Assembly (NCBI GenBank): GCA_002702065.1 | Contig: NZXX01000001.1 | Location: forward strand, 1,922,001 to 1,986,000 | Source: Anaerolineaceae bacterium | GTDB taxonomy: Bacteria > Chloroflexota > Anaerolineae > Aggregatilineales > Phototrophicaceae | Reading direction: 5' to 3' | Length of the DNA: 64,000 bases | Part shown: piece by piece, positions 51,985 through 60,940 of the stretch | Layout of the letters: every line of letters starts with the position of its first letter | Position numbering within the stretch: the stretch's first letter is position 1 | Translations under genes and position numbers: made by a program | The notes under the pieces: generated by a model | Told to the model about the DNA's origin: nothing | Databases searched by the model: none | The model's input: the letters and a program-made list of their open reading frames with translations, nothing else

Positions 51985-53052
51985 TTACTCAATGATGGCG
52001 CCCCGAAGATCGAGTTCATCGCTGTAATGGCAAGCGGCGTAATGCCCCTCATCAGTGAGGCGCAAGAGGGGTTCTTCCTGTTTACAGCGGTCCTGAGCAT
52101 ACTGGCATCGGGGGTGAAAATAACAGCCGGACGGCGGGTTGGATGGGTCCGCAACCTCACCGGCCAGTCGGATACGCTCGCTCCGATTGCGCTGGCGCGG
52201 GTTCGAAATCGGCACAGATGACATCAATGCTTCGGTGTAAGGATGCTGGGGGTTTATGTAGAGGTCCAACCCTTCAGCGACTTCGGCAACCTTACCCACA
52301 TACATAACGACCACCCGGTCACACACATGGCGGATGACGCTGAGATCATGCGAGATAAACAGATAGGTGAGATTAAAGTCTTCCTGAAGTTCCTGCATCA
52401 GATTGAGAATCTGCGCTCTAACCGATACATCGAGTGCGGACACCGCTTCATCCGCTACGATAAGGCGCGGATTTGTGACCAGTGCCCGTGCAATGACCAC
52501 CCGCTGACGCTCACCGCCGCTAAAGGCGTGCGGATAGCGCCGCATGTATTCTGGCCGTAGCCCGACGCGACGCAGCAGATAGGCCACGCGGTCTTCCATT
52601 TCGGACCGGTTGGCCATCTGGTTCACCAGCAGCGCTTCGCTCACGTTTTCGAAAACGGTCATGCGGGGGTTGAGTGATGAATAGGGGTCCTGGAAGATCA
52701 TGCGAATATCTTTGCGATAGGGGCGCAAGTCTTCGCCTTCGAGCGAGGCCAAATCAATAACGCTGTCATCCGCCTGGCGGTACAAAATCTGGCCGCTGGT
52801 TGGCTGGTAACCGCGTACCAGGCAGCGCCCGATCGTGGACTTGCCGCAGCCGCTTTCGCCCACCAGCCCCAGCGTCTCGCCCTGGCGAATGGAAAAGGTA
52901 ACGTCATCAACGGCTTTGGTAAATCCCCGAACACGGGAGAAAATGCCCTCGGTGATCGGGAAATGCATTTTCAGATTGTTGACTTCCAGTATATTGTTGC
53001 TATCCATCATTGCCTGCGTGGTGTGACCATTGGGGCTGGCTTGTTTAATCAT
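51985..53052 (-). CDS. Oligopeptide/dipeptide ABC transporter ATPase (OppF/DppF)
   Basis: ATPase of 355 aa. Walker A GESGCGKST, signature FSGGERQRVVIARAL and Walker B LIVADEAVSALDVSVRAQIL; C-terminal oligo_HPY domain with NPPSGCYFHPRCQYAQDRC, whose cysteines bind a 4Fe-4S cluster in some members. The ATG at 53052 overlaps the OppD stop by eight bases and has AGAGG upstream. Last gene of the five-gene operon. Confidence 0.92.
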   Translation of the reverse strand: MIKQASPNGHTTQAMMDSNNILEVNNLKMHFPITEGIFSRVRGFTKAVDDVTFSIRQGETLGLVGESGCGKSTIGRCLVRGYQPTSGQILYRQADDSVIDLASLEGEDLRPYRKDIRMIFQDPYSSLNPRMTVFENVSEALLVNQMANRSEMEDRVAYLLRRVGLRPEYMRRYPHAFSGGERQRVVIARALVTNPRLIVADEAVSALDVSVRAQILNLMQELQEDFNLTYLFISHDLSVIRHVCDRVVVMYVGKVAEVAEGLDLYINPQHPYTEALMSSVPISNPRQRNRSERIRLAGEVADPSNPPSGCYFHPRCQYAQDRCKQEEPLLRLTDEGHYAACHYSDELDLRGAIIE

Positions 53053-54088
53053 GATGCATGGCCTCTTTTTGGGTGACTTGCTCAGGCATATCTTCGTAGA
53101 GCAGGCAGCGTACCGTATGGTCCGGTTGGATTGCGGTGACATTTGGGGTGATGTGCTTGCATCTTTCCATCACCTGCGAACAGCGTGGGTGAAAAGCACA
53201 CCCGGAAGGCCGCCGGTATGGATTTGGAATCATGCCCTTAATGGGGTCCAGTTCTTCACGTTTCATGGCAATTTTGGGTATCGAGTGCAGGAGGGCCTGG
53301 GTATAGGGATGCTTGGGTGCATTAAAGATCGTATCGACGTCCGCGCGCTCAACAATTTTGCCCAGGTACATGACGGCGACCTCATCCGCGATTTCCGCCA
53401 CGACGCCCAGATCATGGGTGATGAACAGCAGCGCCATGTTGTAACGTTGTTGCAGTTCCAGCATCAGGTCAAGGATTTGCGCCTGCGTCGTAACATCCAG
53501 CGCCGTTGTGGGTTCGTCTGCGATGAGCATGGTGGGGTTACAGCACAGCGCCATCGCGATCATGGTCCGCTGGCGCATGCCACCGCTCAGGCGAAACGGA
53601 TATTCGTCGATCAGGCGGGCTGGTTTCGGGATGCCAACGAGCCGCAGCATCTCGATCGCCCGGTCTCTGGCTTCCTGCTTGGAGACATTTTCGTGCAGGC
53701 GAATCGTTTCGGTAATCTGGTCGCCGACGGTGTGCATCATGCTGAGGGAAGTCATCGGCTCCTGGAAAATCATGGAAATTTCTTTACCACGAATCCGTCG
53801 TATATCCTTGCCTTTGGGGTCGAGTGCGGCCAGGTCGATAGTTGTGGTTGTCCCATCCGGCAGCTGCTGGCGATACAACATCTGCCCGGAGACGATCTTT
53901 CCGGGGCTGGGGATGATATTCAGAAATGAACGGCTGGTGACGCTCTTGCCGCAGCCGCTTTCTCCGACAAGGCATAAGGTTTTGCCGCGCTCAATGATCA
54001 GGTCGACACCATCGGCTGCCTTGACAACGCCTTCATCTGTAAAGAAATGAATATTGAGGTCTTTGACTTCGAGTAAAGGTTCAGACAT
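53045..54088 (-). CDS. Oligopeptide/dipeptide ABC transporter ATPase (OppD/DppD)
   Basis: ATPase of 347 aa. Walker A GESGCGKSV (the OppD form), signature LSGGMRQRTMIAMAL, Walker B LIADEPTTALDVTTQAQIL; C-terminal RPSGCAFHPRCSQVMERC motif. The start MSEPLLEVKDLNIHFF at 54088 fits the family; another ATG four codons upstream (54100) is possible. It pairs with OppF to drive the importer. Confidence 0.92.
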   Translation of the reverse strand: MSEPLLEVKDLNIHFFTDEGVVKAADGVDLIIERGKTLCLVGESGCGKSVTSRSFLNIIPSPGKIVSGQMLYRQQLPDGTTTTIDLAALDPKGKDIRRIRGKEISMIFQEPMTSLSMMHTVGDQITETIRLHENVSKQEARDRAIEMLRLVGIPKPARLIDEYPFRLSGGMRQRTMIAMALCCNPTMLIADEPTTALDVTTQAQILDLMLELQQRYNMALLFITHDLGVVAEIADEVAVMYLGKIVERADVDTIFNAPKHPYTQALLHSIPKIAMKREELDPIKGMIPNPYRRPSGCAFHPRCSQVMERCKHITPNVTAIQPDHTVRCLLYEDMPEQVTQKEAMHHD

Positions 54089-54108
54089 AGGTTCTCTCAT
54101 TCATAACA

Positions 54109-55245
54109 TTAGTAAGGATCAGCAGCGTCGCGCAAGCCATCACCCAGAAAATTGAATGCCAGGACCACCACAATCACGGCAATGGCCGGATACAGCAGCC
54201 ACGGATAGATGGCGATGACGGTTACCTTCTGGGTTTCCTGAAGCATAACCCCCCAGCTGACGACCGGGGGCCGCAAGCCGACCCCAAGGAAGCTCAGCGC
54301 TGTTTCGGCCAGAATCATGCCGGGAATCGCCAGGGTTATGGAGGCAATAATATGGCTGAAAAACGAGGGCAGCATGTGCCGGAAAATGAGGCGTCGGGGG
54401 CGTGTGCCATCAAGCCGGGCGGCCAGGATAAAGTCCTCTTCGCGCAGGGACAGGAACTTGCTGCGTACGACACGGGCTAACCCGGTCCACTGCGTCAAAG
54501 CCAGCAGCAGGGTAATGATGAAATAGACTCGCAGGGCAGGCCAATCTAACGGGACAACCGCCGCAATTGCCAGCAAGATCGGTAAGGTCGGAATCGACAT
54601 CATGACCTCGATAATACGCTGGATCACGTTGTCTGCCCAACCGCCGACCAGCCCGGATATACCGCCTAACAGGATGCCCAGGGTCATGCTGAGCGCAACG
54701 CCGACCAGCCCGACACTGAGCGAGACGCGGCTGCTGTAAATGGATCGGCTAAAGACATCGCGCCCACTTTTATCAGCCCCCATCAGAAAGAAGGGGTCGG
54801 ATGGTTCCAGCGGGCCGATCAGATGCAAATCTGTTGGCAAGATGCCCCACAGCTTGTATGGTTCACCTTTGACGAAAAAACCAACTGGAATCACCTTTTC
54901 CGTATCAATCGACCAGGTTTTCTTGAACGAAACAGGGTCACGTTCGAATTTGTACCCCTCTACATACGGGGCAAATTGACCATCGCGGAAGAGGTGGAGC
55001 TGCTGGGGTGGAGCATAAACATAATCCTGAAAGTAGGATGTCGACAGCTTGGGGGCAAAAAACTCGGCAAACATTGCGATAACGTAGAAGCAAATGACCA
55101 CAACGCCGCCGGCCATTGCCAGCTTATGCCGCCGGAATTTCCACCACATCAGCTGCCATTGTGTTGCTACTTCTAACTTGAGCTCGTCGCTATCTTCAGC
55201 AGCCTGTTCGTCGAGTTTGATTACTGCCTCTTGTGATACTTCCAT
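54109..55245 (-). CDS. Oligopeptide ABC transporter permease (OppC/DppC)
   Basis: Permease of 378 aa, longer than the usual 300. The first helix (43-65) is followed by a periplasmic segment of about 110 residues (70-175), then the core starting GADKSGRDVFSRSIYSSRVSLSVG and the EAA-like loop ILAARLDGTRPRRLIFRHMLPSFF. Long first loops of this kind occur in OppC proteins of large-substrate importers in Gram-positives and Chloroflexota. Confidence 0.92.
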   Translation of the reverse strand: MEVSQEAVIKLDEQAAEDSDELKLEVATQWQLMWWKFRRHKLAMAGGVVVICFYVIAMFAEFFAPKLSTSYFQDYVYAPPQQLHLFRDGQFAPYVEGYKFERDPVSFKKTWSIDTEKVIPVGFFVKGEPYKLWGILPTDLHLIGPLEPSDPFFLMGADKSGRDVFSRSIYSSRVSLSVGLVGVALSMTLGILLGGISGLVGGWADNVIQRIIEVMMSIPTLPILLAIAAVVPLDWPALRVYFIITLLLALTQWTGLARVVRSKFLSLREEDFILAARLDGTRPRRLIFRHMLPSFFSHIIASITLAIPGMILAETALSFLGVGLRPPVVSWGVMLQETQKVTVIAIYPWLLYPAIAVIVVVLAFNFLGDGLRDAADPY

Positions 55246-55269
55246 AGTAAAGTGCTCCGATCTCGCAAA

Positions 55270-56259
55270 CTAACTCAGACGAATGCGCGGATCAAGCCAC
55301 GCCAGCATCAGGTCGGATACAAAGGTGCCCACCACCGTCAGAACGCTGAGCACGAGGATAAAGCCCGATGCCACGTACATATCCTGTGATAAAAGTGAAT
55401 TGAGGATAATCGGGCCGGAGGTGGGCAGGTTCAGCACGATGGAGACGATGACTTCACCCGCAATCAGGCTTGGCAGCACCCAGCCAATGGTACTGACAAA
55501 CGGGTTCATGGCATGGCGTACCGGATACTTGACCAGCAGCCGAAGCTCGGACAGCCCTTTTGAACGCGCGGTATCGACATAGGGTTTGTTCAGCTCGTCG
55601 AGCAGGTTGGCGCGCATGGTGCGGATCAAGCCAGCAGTTCCGGCGGTTCCAATGATAATGACCGGAATCCAGAGGTGATTGAGCATGTCGAGGAATTTGC
55701 CCACGCTCCAGGGGGCATCTGCGTATTCCGGTGAAAATAACCCGATTAGCGCTTGTCCGAGATACTTGTAACTGATGAACATGAGAATCAGCGCCAGCAG
55801 GAAGTTCGGCACAGCCAGACCGATGAAGCCGATAAACGTGAATAGATAGTCCGCCAGAGAATATTTTTTCACCGCCGAATAGATGCCGATGGGCAGCGCA
55901 ACCACCCAGATAAAGAGGACCGAGAAAAATGAAATCGCGAAGGTCATCGGCAGGCGCTCAATAATCAATTCCGATGCGTCGCGCTGGTAAATAAAGGAGT
56001 ATCCAAATTTTCCTTTAAATAAGATATTTCCAATCCATTTGAAGTACTGCACATACATCGGTTGGTTGAGGCCATATTGTTCGCGCAGCTGCTGTTCAAA
56101 ATCGGGGGGGAGGTCGCTGGCCCCGGAGGACATCATTTGTGATACAAGGCTGGTAACATAGTCGCCGGGGGGAAGCTGAATGACCGTGAATGAAATCAGC
56201 GTGATGACCCAGACTGTAAAGATCATATAAGCTAAACGGCGCGCGATAAACTGCCACAT
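55270..56259 (-). CDS. Oligopeptide ABC transporter permease (OppB/DppB)
   Basis: Permease of 329 aa with the typical opening FIARRLAYMIFTVWVITLISFTVIQLPPGDY and the loop YVDTARSKGLSELRLLVKYPVRHAM. It follows oppA after 135 bases that contain a ten-base-pair hairpin, and precedes oppC by 24 bases. Confidence 0.93.
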   Translation of the reverse strand: MWQFIARRLAYMIFTVWVITLISFTVIQLPPGDYVTSLVSQMMSSGASDLPPDFEQQLREQYGLNQPMYVQYFKWIGNILFKGKFGYSFIYQRDASELIIERLPMTFAISFFSVLFIWVVALPIGIYSAVKKYSLADYLFTFIGFIGLAVPNFLLALILMFISYKYLGQALIGLFSPEYADAPWSVGKFLDMLNHLWIPVIIIGTAGTAGLIRTMRANLLDELNKPYVDTARSKGLSELRLLVKYPVRHAMNPFVSTIGWVLPSLIAGEVIVSIVLNLPTSGPIILNSLLSQDMYVASGFILVLSVLTVVGTFVSDLMLAWLDPRIRLS

Positions 56260-56344
56260 GATGCTTGATACCTCGTCGCTTGAACTACAAATATTTCTTT
56301 GGATAACTCGACTGTGTCAGCCACTGTGCTGTGGAACTTGAATG

Positions 56345-56383
56345 GGCAGGGTGTATGCCCCCTTAATTGCCACACACCCTGCC
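56345..56383 (-). terminator. Hairpin between oppA and oppB
   Basis: GGCAGGGTGT (56345-56354) and ACACCCTGCC (56374-56383) make a ten-base-pair stem with a 19-base loop. There is no T run on the transcribed strand, so it is probably an RNA-processing or protective hairpin that leaves oppA more abundant than the rest. Confidence 0.55.
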
Positions 56384-56394
56384 GCCCGAGTATT

Positions 56395-58344
56395 CTACGA
56401 TTTAAGATACCATTGTTCCGGATAGAGGAGCTTCTGGACCCCTTCGATCCAGCCGTCGATCCAGGTTTCGGGGATATTGCCGAGGCGCTGATGATAGGGC
56501 TGATAGCCAGGGGCCGGGCGTGAGATGCCGATAACCCAGAACTCATCAGCCGCAATTTGCAGGACGTTGCTCATCAGCTCGATCTGTTCTTCCTGCGATG
56601 GGGCGGTAAGCACCTTCTGATATTCATCGCGGAGTGCTTTTATTTCATCTGGCGGTTCAACCTGCACGGAATCCTGCGCAGCATAGTACCAGGCAAACCA
56701 GCCGTTACCGTACATGCCGAAGTATTCAAAAGGCGTGTAGTAGCGGGGGTCAAGGATGGCGGTCAGGCCAGCGCCACCTTCACCCGTATACAGGGTGGCT
56801 TCCAGATTGTTGGCTTTCTTGTTTTCCACAAACTGCGTATCCGGCATCGAATTCAGTGTGACTTCGATACCAACCGCGCGCCACTGCTCGATCAGCAGTT
56901 CCGAAATCTGCACCCAGGTTGTGCCATAGGAAAGGTCATTGGCGATCGACATGATGATGGAGAAACGGTTACCATCCGAACCCAGACGATAGCCTTCAGC
57001 ATCTTTTTGTGGCAGAACTTTGTCGAGATATTCATTCGCCAGATCGACATTGTATTCAAGATATTGGGTGGCAAGCTGTTCGTTATACAGCGGTGAGCTT
57101 TCCAGCGGTGCTGCCTGCGACGGTTCGCCCTGACCAAAATGGACGATTTCAATAATCTCGGCGCGGTTGACAGCGTGCGACATGCCGATGCGGAAGTCCT
57201 TGTTGGCAAACACCTCTGCCTTGACCGGGTCGTCAACGGTGCGGTTAAAGTGAATGGTGTTGGTGTTACCACCGTCCGAAACCGGTAGACCAATTGCCAG
57301 CGGTTTACCTTCTTCGATGGCCTCGAAGTAGATGATGCGATTTTCGCTGCCGGGGTCCTTGATGATGTCCAGATCACCGTTCAGCATAGCAAAGGTGCGG
57401 CTTTCAGCATCCTGGTAGGACGTGCCAATAATGGTGTCGATGTAGGGAAGCTGCTTGCCTGAAGAATCGACTTTCCAGTAATAAGGGTTACGTTCCAGCG
57501 TAATCGTGGTGCCGGTGCCCAGCGGCTGCGTGATGACCCACGGGAACAGCAGCGGACGCTCTGGCATATCATAGAAGAGTTGGATGTCTTCGGTCGGACC
57601 GGCAGCTTTTTTGTTGAACAGCGCCACCCAGTTTTCGACACCGTCTTCCTGCGAGACCAGCTCGTCAACGTTTTCGTTATAGTCGGCGTGGAACTGGGTC
57701 AGGTAATGCTTGGGGAACCATGTGATATGGCGCCCTGACCAGGTTGCCAGGTTAAACAGGAAGGTCCCGTACGGATTGGCAAAACTGAACTTGACGGTGT
57801 AGTCATCAATTTTTTCAGCCTGGAATTCGTCCGCGCCATCGGCTGGCAGCCAGTCCGCTACCGGGCCACCAGGCATAATTTCCTCATTGAACAAAATATC
57901 TTCAATGTAAAACATAATGTCATCGGCAGTGAAGGGGGTACCGTCTGACCACTTCATGCCTTCGCGCAGGTGGAAGGTGTATTCGCTGGTATCATCGCTA
58001 ACATCCCAGCTTTCTGCGATGTTCGGGTCTACGCCGGAAAAGTCGTGTTTCCAGATAACCAGATTTTCCCACCCGGTCATGAACCACAAACCGCCCCAAC
58101 CCGGGTTCGTACCGACAAAGCCAACGCGCAAGGTACCGCCGTACTCACCTTGTTCGACCAGCGGCTCGACCACAGCCGGGTTTAAAGGCAACCGCTGATC
58201 AAGTGATGGCAGGTCCAGGTCTGCAAACATGGGGGATTCGGTATAAGTCATGTCCTGGGCGAGCGTGAGGGGAGCAAGCGCCACCAGGAGGGTGAGGAGG
58301 AGCAATAATAAAAACGGTCTATATTTCAATTGTGGTGTAAGCAT
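56395..58344 (-). CDS. Peptide/oligosaccharide-type ABC substrate-binding protein (SBP_bac_5)
   Basis: Large binding protein of 649 aa with a signal peptide (about 1-29, cleavage near TLAQ). The family pattern PNIAESWDVSDDTSEYTFHLREGMKWSDGTPFTADDI is near residues 110-150, and ITLERNPYYWKVD in the middle. Such proteins carry peptides, but in this phylum many long ones take up oligosaccharides. The neighbouring LacI regulator, which usually senses sugars, makes a glycan ligand at least as likely as a peptide. A Shine-Dalgarno AGGAGAA lies just before the start. Confidence 0.92.
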   Translation of the reverse strand: MLTPQLKYRPFLLLLLLTLLVALAPLTLAQDMTYTESPMFADLDLPSLDQRLPLNPAVVEPLVEQGEYGGTLRVGFVGTNPGWGGLWFMTGWENLVIWKHDFSGVDPNIAESWDVSDDTSEYTFHLREGMKWSDGTPFTADDIMFYIEDILFNEEIMPGGPVADWLPADGADEFQAEKIDDYTVKFSFANPYGTFLFNLATWSGRHITWFPKHYLTQFHADYNENVDELVSQEDGVENWVALFNKKAAGPTEDIQLFYDMPERPLLFPWVITQPLGTGTTITLERNPYYWKVDSSGKQLPYIDTIIGTSYQDAESRTFAMLNGDLDIIKDPGSENRIIYFEAIEEGKPLAIGLPVSDGGNTNTIHFNRTVDDPVKAEVFANKDFRIGMSHAVNRAEIIEIVHFGQGEPSQAAPLESSPLYNEQLATQYLEYNVDLANEYLDKVLPQKDAEGYRLGSDGNRFSIIMSIANDLSYGTTWVQISELLIEQWRAVGIEVTLNSMPDTQFVENKKANNLEATLYTGEGGAGLTAILDPRYYTPFEYFGMYGNGWFAWYYAAQDSVQVEPPDEIKALRDEYQKVLTAPSQEEQIELMSNVLQIAADEFWVIGISRPAPGYQPYHQRLGNIPETWIDGWIEGVQKLLYPEQWYLKS

Positions 58345-58446
58345 TTCTATTCTCCTAGTATAATTAATTGCTTACGCGGCGGGCCTTCAGGGAATTTGCC
58401 TCACCGTTCGGTACCTTTATTCACTAAAAATCGTCTTTTATTCGTT

Positions 58447-58475
58447 ATTTTAGACAGTTCATTTCGCAATGTCAA
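58447..58475 (-). promoter_or_regulatory. Promoter of the opp operon
   Basis: Minus strand -35 TTGACA (58470-58475), 17-base spacer, -10 TAAAAT (58447-58452): near consensus. Transcription should start about 58440, leaving a leader of about 95 bases before oppA. An operator copy (58482-58492) sits just upstream of the -35. Confidence 0.75.
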
Positions 58476-58481
58476 ATATTT

Positions 58482-58492
58482 GTTTACTAAAC
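58482..58492. promoter_or_regulatory. LacI-type operator copy 1 (GTTTACTAAAC)
   Basis: An 11-base near-perfect palindrome (GTTTA-C-TAAAC), identical to the copy at 58631. It is seven bases upstream of the opp -35. A degenerate relative (GTTTACC ... TGTTTAG) surrounds the TGTGTACA at 58512. Confidence 0.65.
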
Positions 58493-58511
58493 TTCAACAT
58501 AGTTTACCTGT

Positions 58512-58519
58512 TGTGTACA
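58512..58519. promoter_or_regulatory. TGTGTACA repeat, copy 1 of 3
   Basis: TGTGTACA occurs here and at 58607-58614 and 58618-58625. The last two are exactly 11 bases apart, one helical turn, in the lacI promoter spacer and -10. They may be a second class of site, for LacI or another factor. Confidence 0.5.
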
Positions 58520-58598
58520 CTGTTTAGGCCGGTTTTAGATGTATTGCACTATGTTTCACGAACTAAATTGGGAGTCGTTTGCCAGATCGGGCCCATAT

Positions 58599-58627
58599 TT
58601 GCAATCTGTGTACAGCCTGTGTACAAT
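58599..58627 (+). promoter_or_regulatory. Promoter of the lacI-type gene at 58658
   Basis: -35 TTGCAA (58599-58604), 17-base spacer, -10 TACAAT (58622-58627). Two TGTGTACA repeats (58607-58614, 58618-58625) lie within it and the operator GTTTACTAAAC (58631-58641) covers the predicted RNA start near 58634. Confidence 0.7.
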
Positions 58628-58630
58628 GAA

Positions 58631-58641
58631 GTTTACTAAAC
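58631..58641. promoter_or_regulatory. LacI-type operator copy 2 (GTTTACTAAAC)
   Basis: Identical to the copy at 58482, 149 bases away. It overlaps the start of transcription of the lacI-type gene, the expected place for autorepression. The distance between copies would allow looping. Confidence 0.65.
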
Positions 58642-58657
58642 AATTGAAGGCGGCAAC

Positions 58658-59758
58658 ATGACGCAAAATAAACGTCCGACGATCCGCACAGTTGCCAAAT
58701 ATGTGGACCTGTCTCCGACAACCGTTTCCCTGGCTCTGCGTGGTGACGATAGCATTCCTGCCGAAACACGAAATAAGGTGTTGGCGGCTGCTAAAGAATT
58801 GAACTATGAGTTTGTCCCACGCAAACGAAAATCTGAACGCAAGCGGGTCAAACGCGTCGTTTATGTCATCAAAGACTACGGTGATCAGCCAGTGATCGCC
58901 AACCCGTTCTATGGCCAGATTTTGAATGGCGTAGAGCAGGCCTGCCGCGAAGCAGATGCCAATCTCAGTTTTGTGGTTATGCCGCATGAATATCCGGATA
59001 CGACTGAACTGCCGGTCGCGATTACCGAAAATGTCGACGGGATCATTATGTCCAGCCCCTATCCCCGGTCGATAGTTGATCGGGTTGCCAGTATCAGTCA
59101 CTGCCCGTTGGTGCTGGTGGATAATACATTTCCGGGGTCCCCTTACGATACCGTCATGGCCGATGACTACGGTGGGGGATACCGGGTGACGGAACATCTG
59201 TTGGAACAGGGTCACCGCAGAATTATGGTTGTGACCGGTCTGGCGCGCAGCCGTGAAATTCCCCCCAGCTTTCAGGAGCGCTATCGCGGTTACTGCGCGG
59301 CCTGTACCTATTGGGGCATCGACCTGCTGCCACCTGCTGTAGTACCGGAATACATTGATATTTCCCCATCGGACCGGCGTGAACCGTTTCAGGGATGGCT
59401 GGGTGGCATTCTGGCTGAGCATCCGCAGGTGACGGCCATTTTTGGTGTGGGGGACCTCTTTGCAATTGCTGCGCTGCAATCGCTGCAAAATCTGGGTTAT
59501 CGCATCCCAGCCGATTTTTCGGTCGTGGGCTACGATAACTATGAAGAAATGGCGACGATTATTAAACCACCCCTCACGACGATTCACTCCTACAAGCGGG
59601 CCATGGGGCAGGTTGCTGTCCAGCGCTTGCTCAGCCGCATGGAAGGCGACGATACACCGCCACTCTACATCAGTGTCGGCGCGAACCTCGTCACACGAGC
59701 CTCGACCAATCTGGCGCCAGTACGAGAACCGTCGATGATGACAAACGACCGGAAATAG
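58658..59758 (+). CDS. LacI family transcriptional regulator
   Basis: Regulator of 366 aa. Helix-turn-helix residues 7-35 (RPTIRTVAKYVDLSPTTVSLALRGDDSIP), a very basic hinge (RKRKSERKRVKR), and a sugar-binding-like effector domain with NPFYGQILNGVEQACREAD and VDGIIMSSPYP. It is divergent from the opp operon and shares an operator region with it, so it most likely represses opp and itself until an imported ligand or its product binds. Confidence 0.94.
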   Translation: MTQNKRPTIRTVAKYVDLSPTTVSLALRGDDSIPAETRNKVLAAAKELNYEFVPRKRKSERKRVKRVVYVIKDYGDQPVIANPFYGQILNGVEQACREADANLSFVVMPHEYPDTTELPVAITENVDGIIMSSPYPRSIVDRVASISHCPLVLVDNTFPGSPYDTVMADDYGGGYRVTEHLLEQGHRRIMVVTGLARSREIPPSFQERYRGYCAACTYWGIDLLPPAVVPEYIDISPSDRREPFQGWLGGILAEHPQVTAIFGVGDLFAIAALQSLQNLGYRIPADFSVVGYDNYEEMATIIKPPLTTIHSYKRAMGQVAVQRLLSRMEGDDTPPLYISVGANLVTRASTNLAPVREPSMMTNDRK

Positions 59759-59829
59759 CCCGGCGCTGTTTTTGTTGTGCAATACTGACAAAACCTTACG
59801 TCAGGTTTCGGGTTAAACAGGCAAAAAGA

Positions 59830-59857
59830 TTGACATAAGTCTATGCTGCGCTAATAT
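59830..59857 (+). promoter_or_regulatory. Promoter of the Rieske oxygenase gene
   Basis: -35 TTGACA (59830-59835), 16-base spacer and -10 TAATAT (59852-59857). Transcription would begin about 59864, which rules out the first in-frame ATG (59863) and supports the start at 59899. Confidence 0.6.
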
Positions 59858-59898
59858 GGTGAATGTTTTCACGGAGTGTCGGCAAGGATTTTTTGTTG

Positions 59899-60867
59899 AT
59901 GATAAACGATCCCATTCTGGTCAATGACTGGCACGTGGTTGCGTGTTCCCAGGATCTCGCGGAAGGCGATGTGCTGTCTGTTCGTTTGCTGGATGAAGAT
60001 CTGGTTCTTTGGCGAGCCGGTAGTCGGGTGCTCGCCTGGAAAGACCTCTGCATTCATCGCGGTGCCCGCCTTTCACTGGGCGAAATACGCGGCGAATCGC
60101 TGATGTGTGCCTATCATGGCTGGACGTATGATGCAGACGGGCGCTGTGTGAAGATGCCCGCACACGCAGACCAGACTCCGCCCGCCAAGGCAAGAACCAT
60201 TCAATATCAAGCTCAGGATCGGTTTGGGTGGATCTGGGTGTGTCTGGGGGAACCTGCCTACGACATACCGTGCTTTGATGAATGGGACGACCCCAGTTTT
60301 CATAATGTTCATTGCGGACCCTATGTGGCCAAAGCGAGTGGACCGCGCATCATCGAGAATTTTCTGGATGTAGCGCATTTCCCCTTTGTCCACGCCGGCT
60401 ATCTCGGTGATGAAGCCTATCCGGAGATTCTCGATTACGAAGTCGAGCGTACATCGCACGGGGTGGTTGCGAAAGACATCACCGTCTATCAACCGAATGC
60501 GGATGGCACGGGTATTGGACGCAACGTCACCTACACGTATAAGGTGCTTCGTCCGCTTACTGCTTACCTGATCAAAACGTCGGATGATCTCGCTTTTTCT
60601 ATCTTCTTCGCCGTGACACCCGTAAGCGAGCTGGAGAGTATTGGCTGGATGTACGTGAACATGAACGATGTTCAAGGTATGTCCGACGAGCAAATCAGCG
60701 GATTTCAGGATACAATTTTTGGTCAGGACGTCCCGGTTGTAGAATCGCAGCGTCCAGAGCTGCTGCCGCTGGATTTGCAGGCTGAACTCCACTTGCGTTC
60801 GGATCGCCTATCGATTGGCTATCGACGCTGGCTCAACGATCTGGGCCTGAGTTTTGGAACTTCGTAA
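59899..60867 (+). CDS. Rieske non-heme iron oxygenase, alpha subunit type
   Basis: Oxygenase component of 322 aa. The Rieske 2Fe-2S site is Cys51-His53 (DLCIHRGARL) and Cys70-His73 (MCAYHGWTYD). The mononuclear iron site follows the N-x2-D-x2-H-x4-H pattern (Asn154, Asp157, His160, His165 in ENFLDVAHFPFVHAGYL). Length and motifs resemble vanillate O-demethylase VanA-type and other single-subunit oxygenases. No reductase or ferredoxin is adjacent, so electrons must come from elsewhere. AAGGA lies ten bases before the ATG. Substrate unknown. Confidence 0.88.
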   Translation: MINDPILVNDWHVVACSQDLAEGDVLSVRLLDEDLVLWRAGSRVLAWKDLCIHRGARLSLGEIRGESLMCAYHGWTYDADGRCVKMPAHADQTPPAKARTIQYQAQDRFGWIWVCLGEPAYDIPCFDEWDDPSFHNVHCGPYVAKASGPRIIENFLDVAHFPFVHAGYLGDEAYPEILDYEVERTSHGVVAKDITVYQPNADGTGIGRNVTYTYKVLRPLTAYLIKTSDDLAFSIFFAVTPVSELESIGWMYVNMNDVQGMSDEQISGFQDTIFGQDVPVVESQRPELLPLDLQAELHLRSDRLSIGYRRWLNDLGLSFGTS

Positions 60868-60940
60868 CTGACGTAATCGACCATTTTGCGGATGCTATCA
60901 GTGAAGGGAGCTTAACCAGACAATCAGAAAGGACAGCAAG

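Noticed and set aside
58556..59791. 411-codon open frame on the minus strand opposite the LacI gene
   Set aside because: It is longer than the LacI gene but antisense to it, and its translation shows no family features, whereas the plus frame has a full LacI HTH and effector domain.
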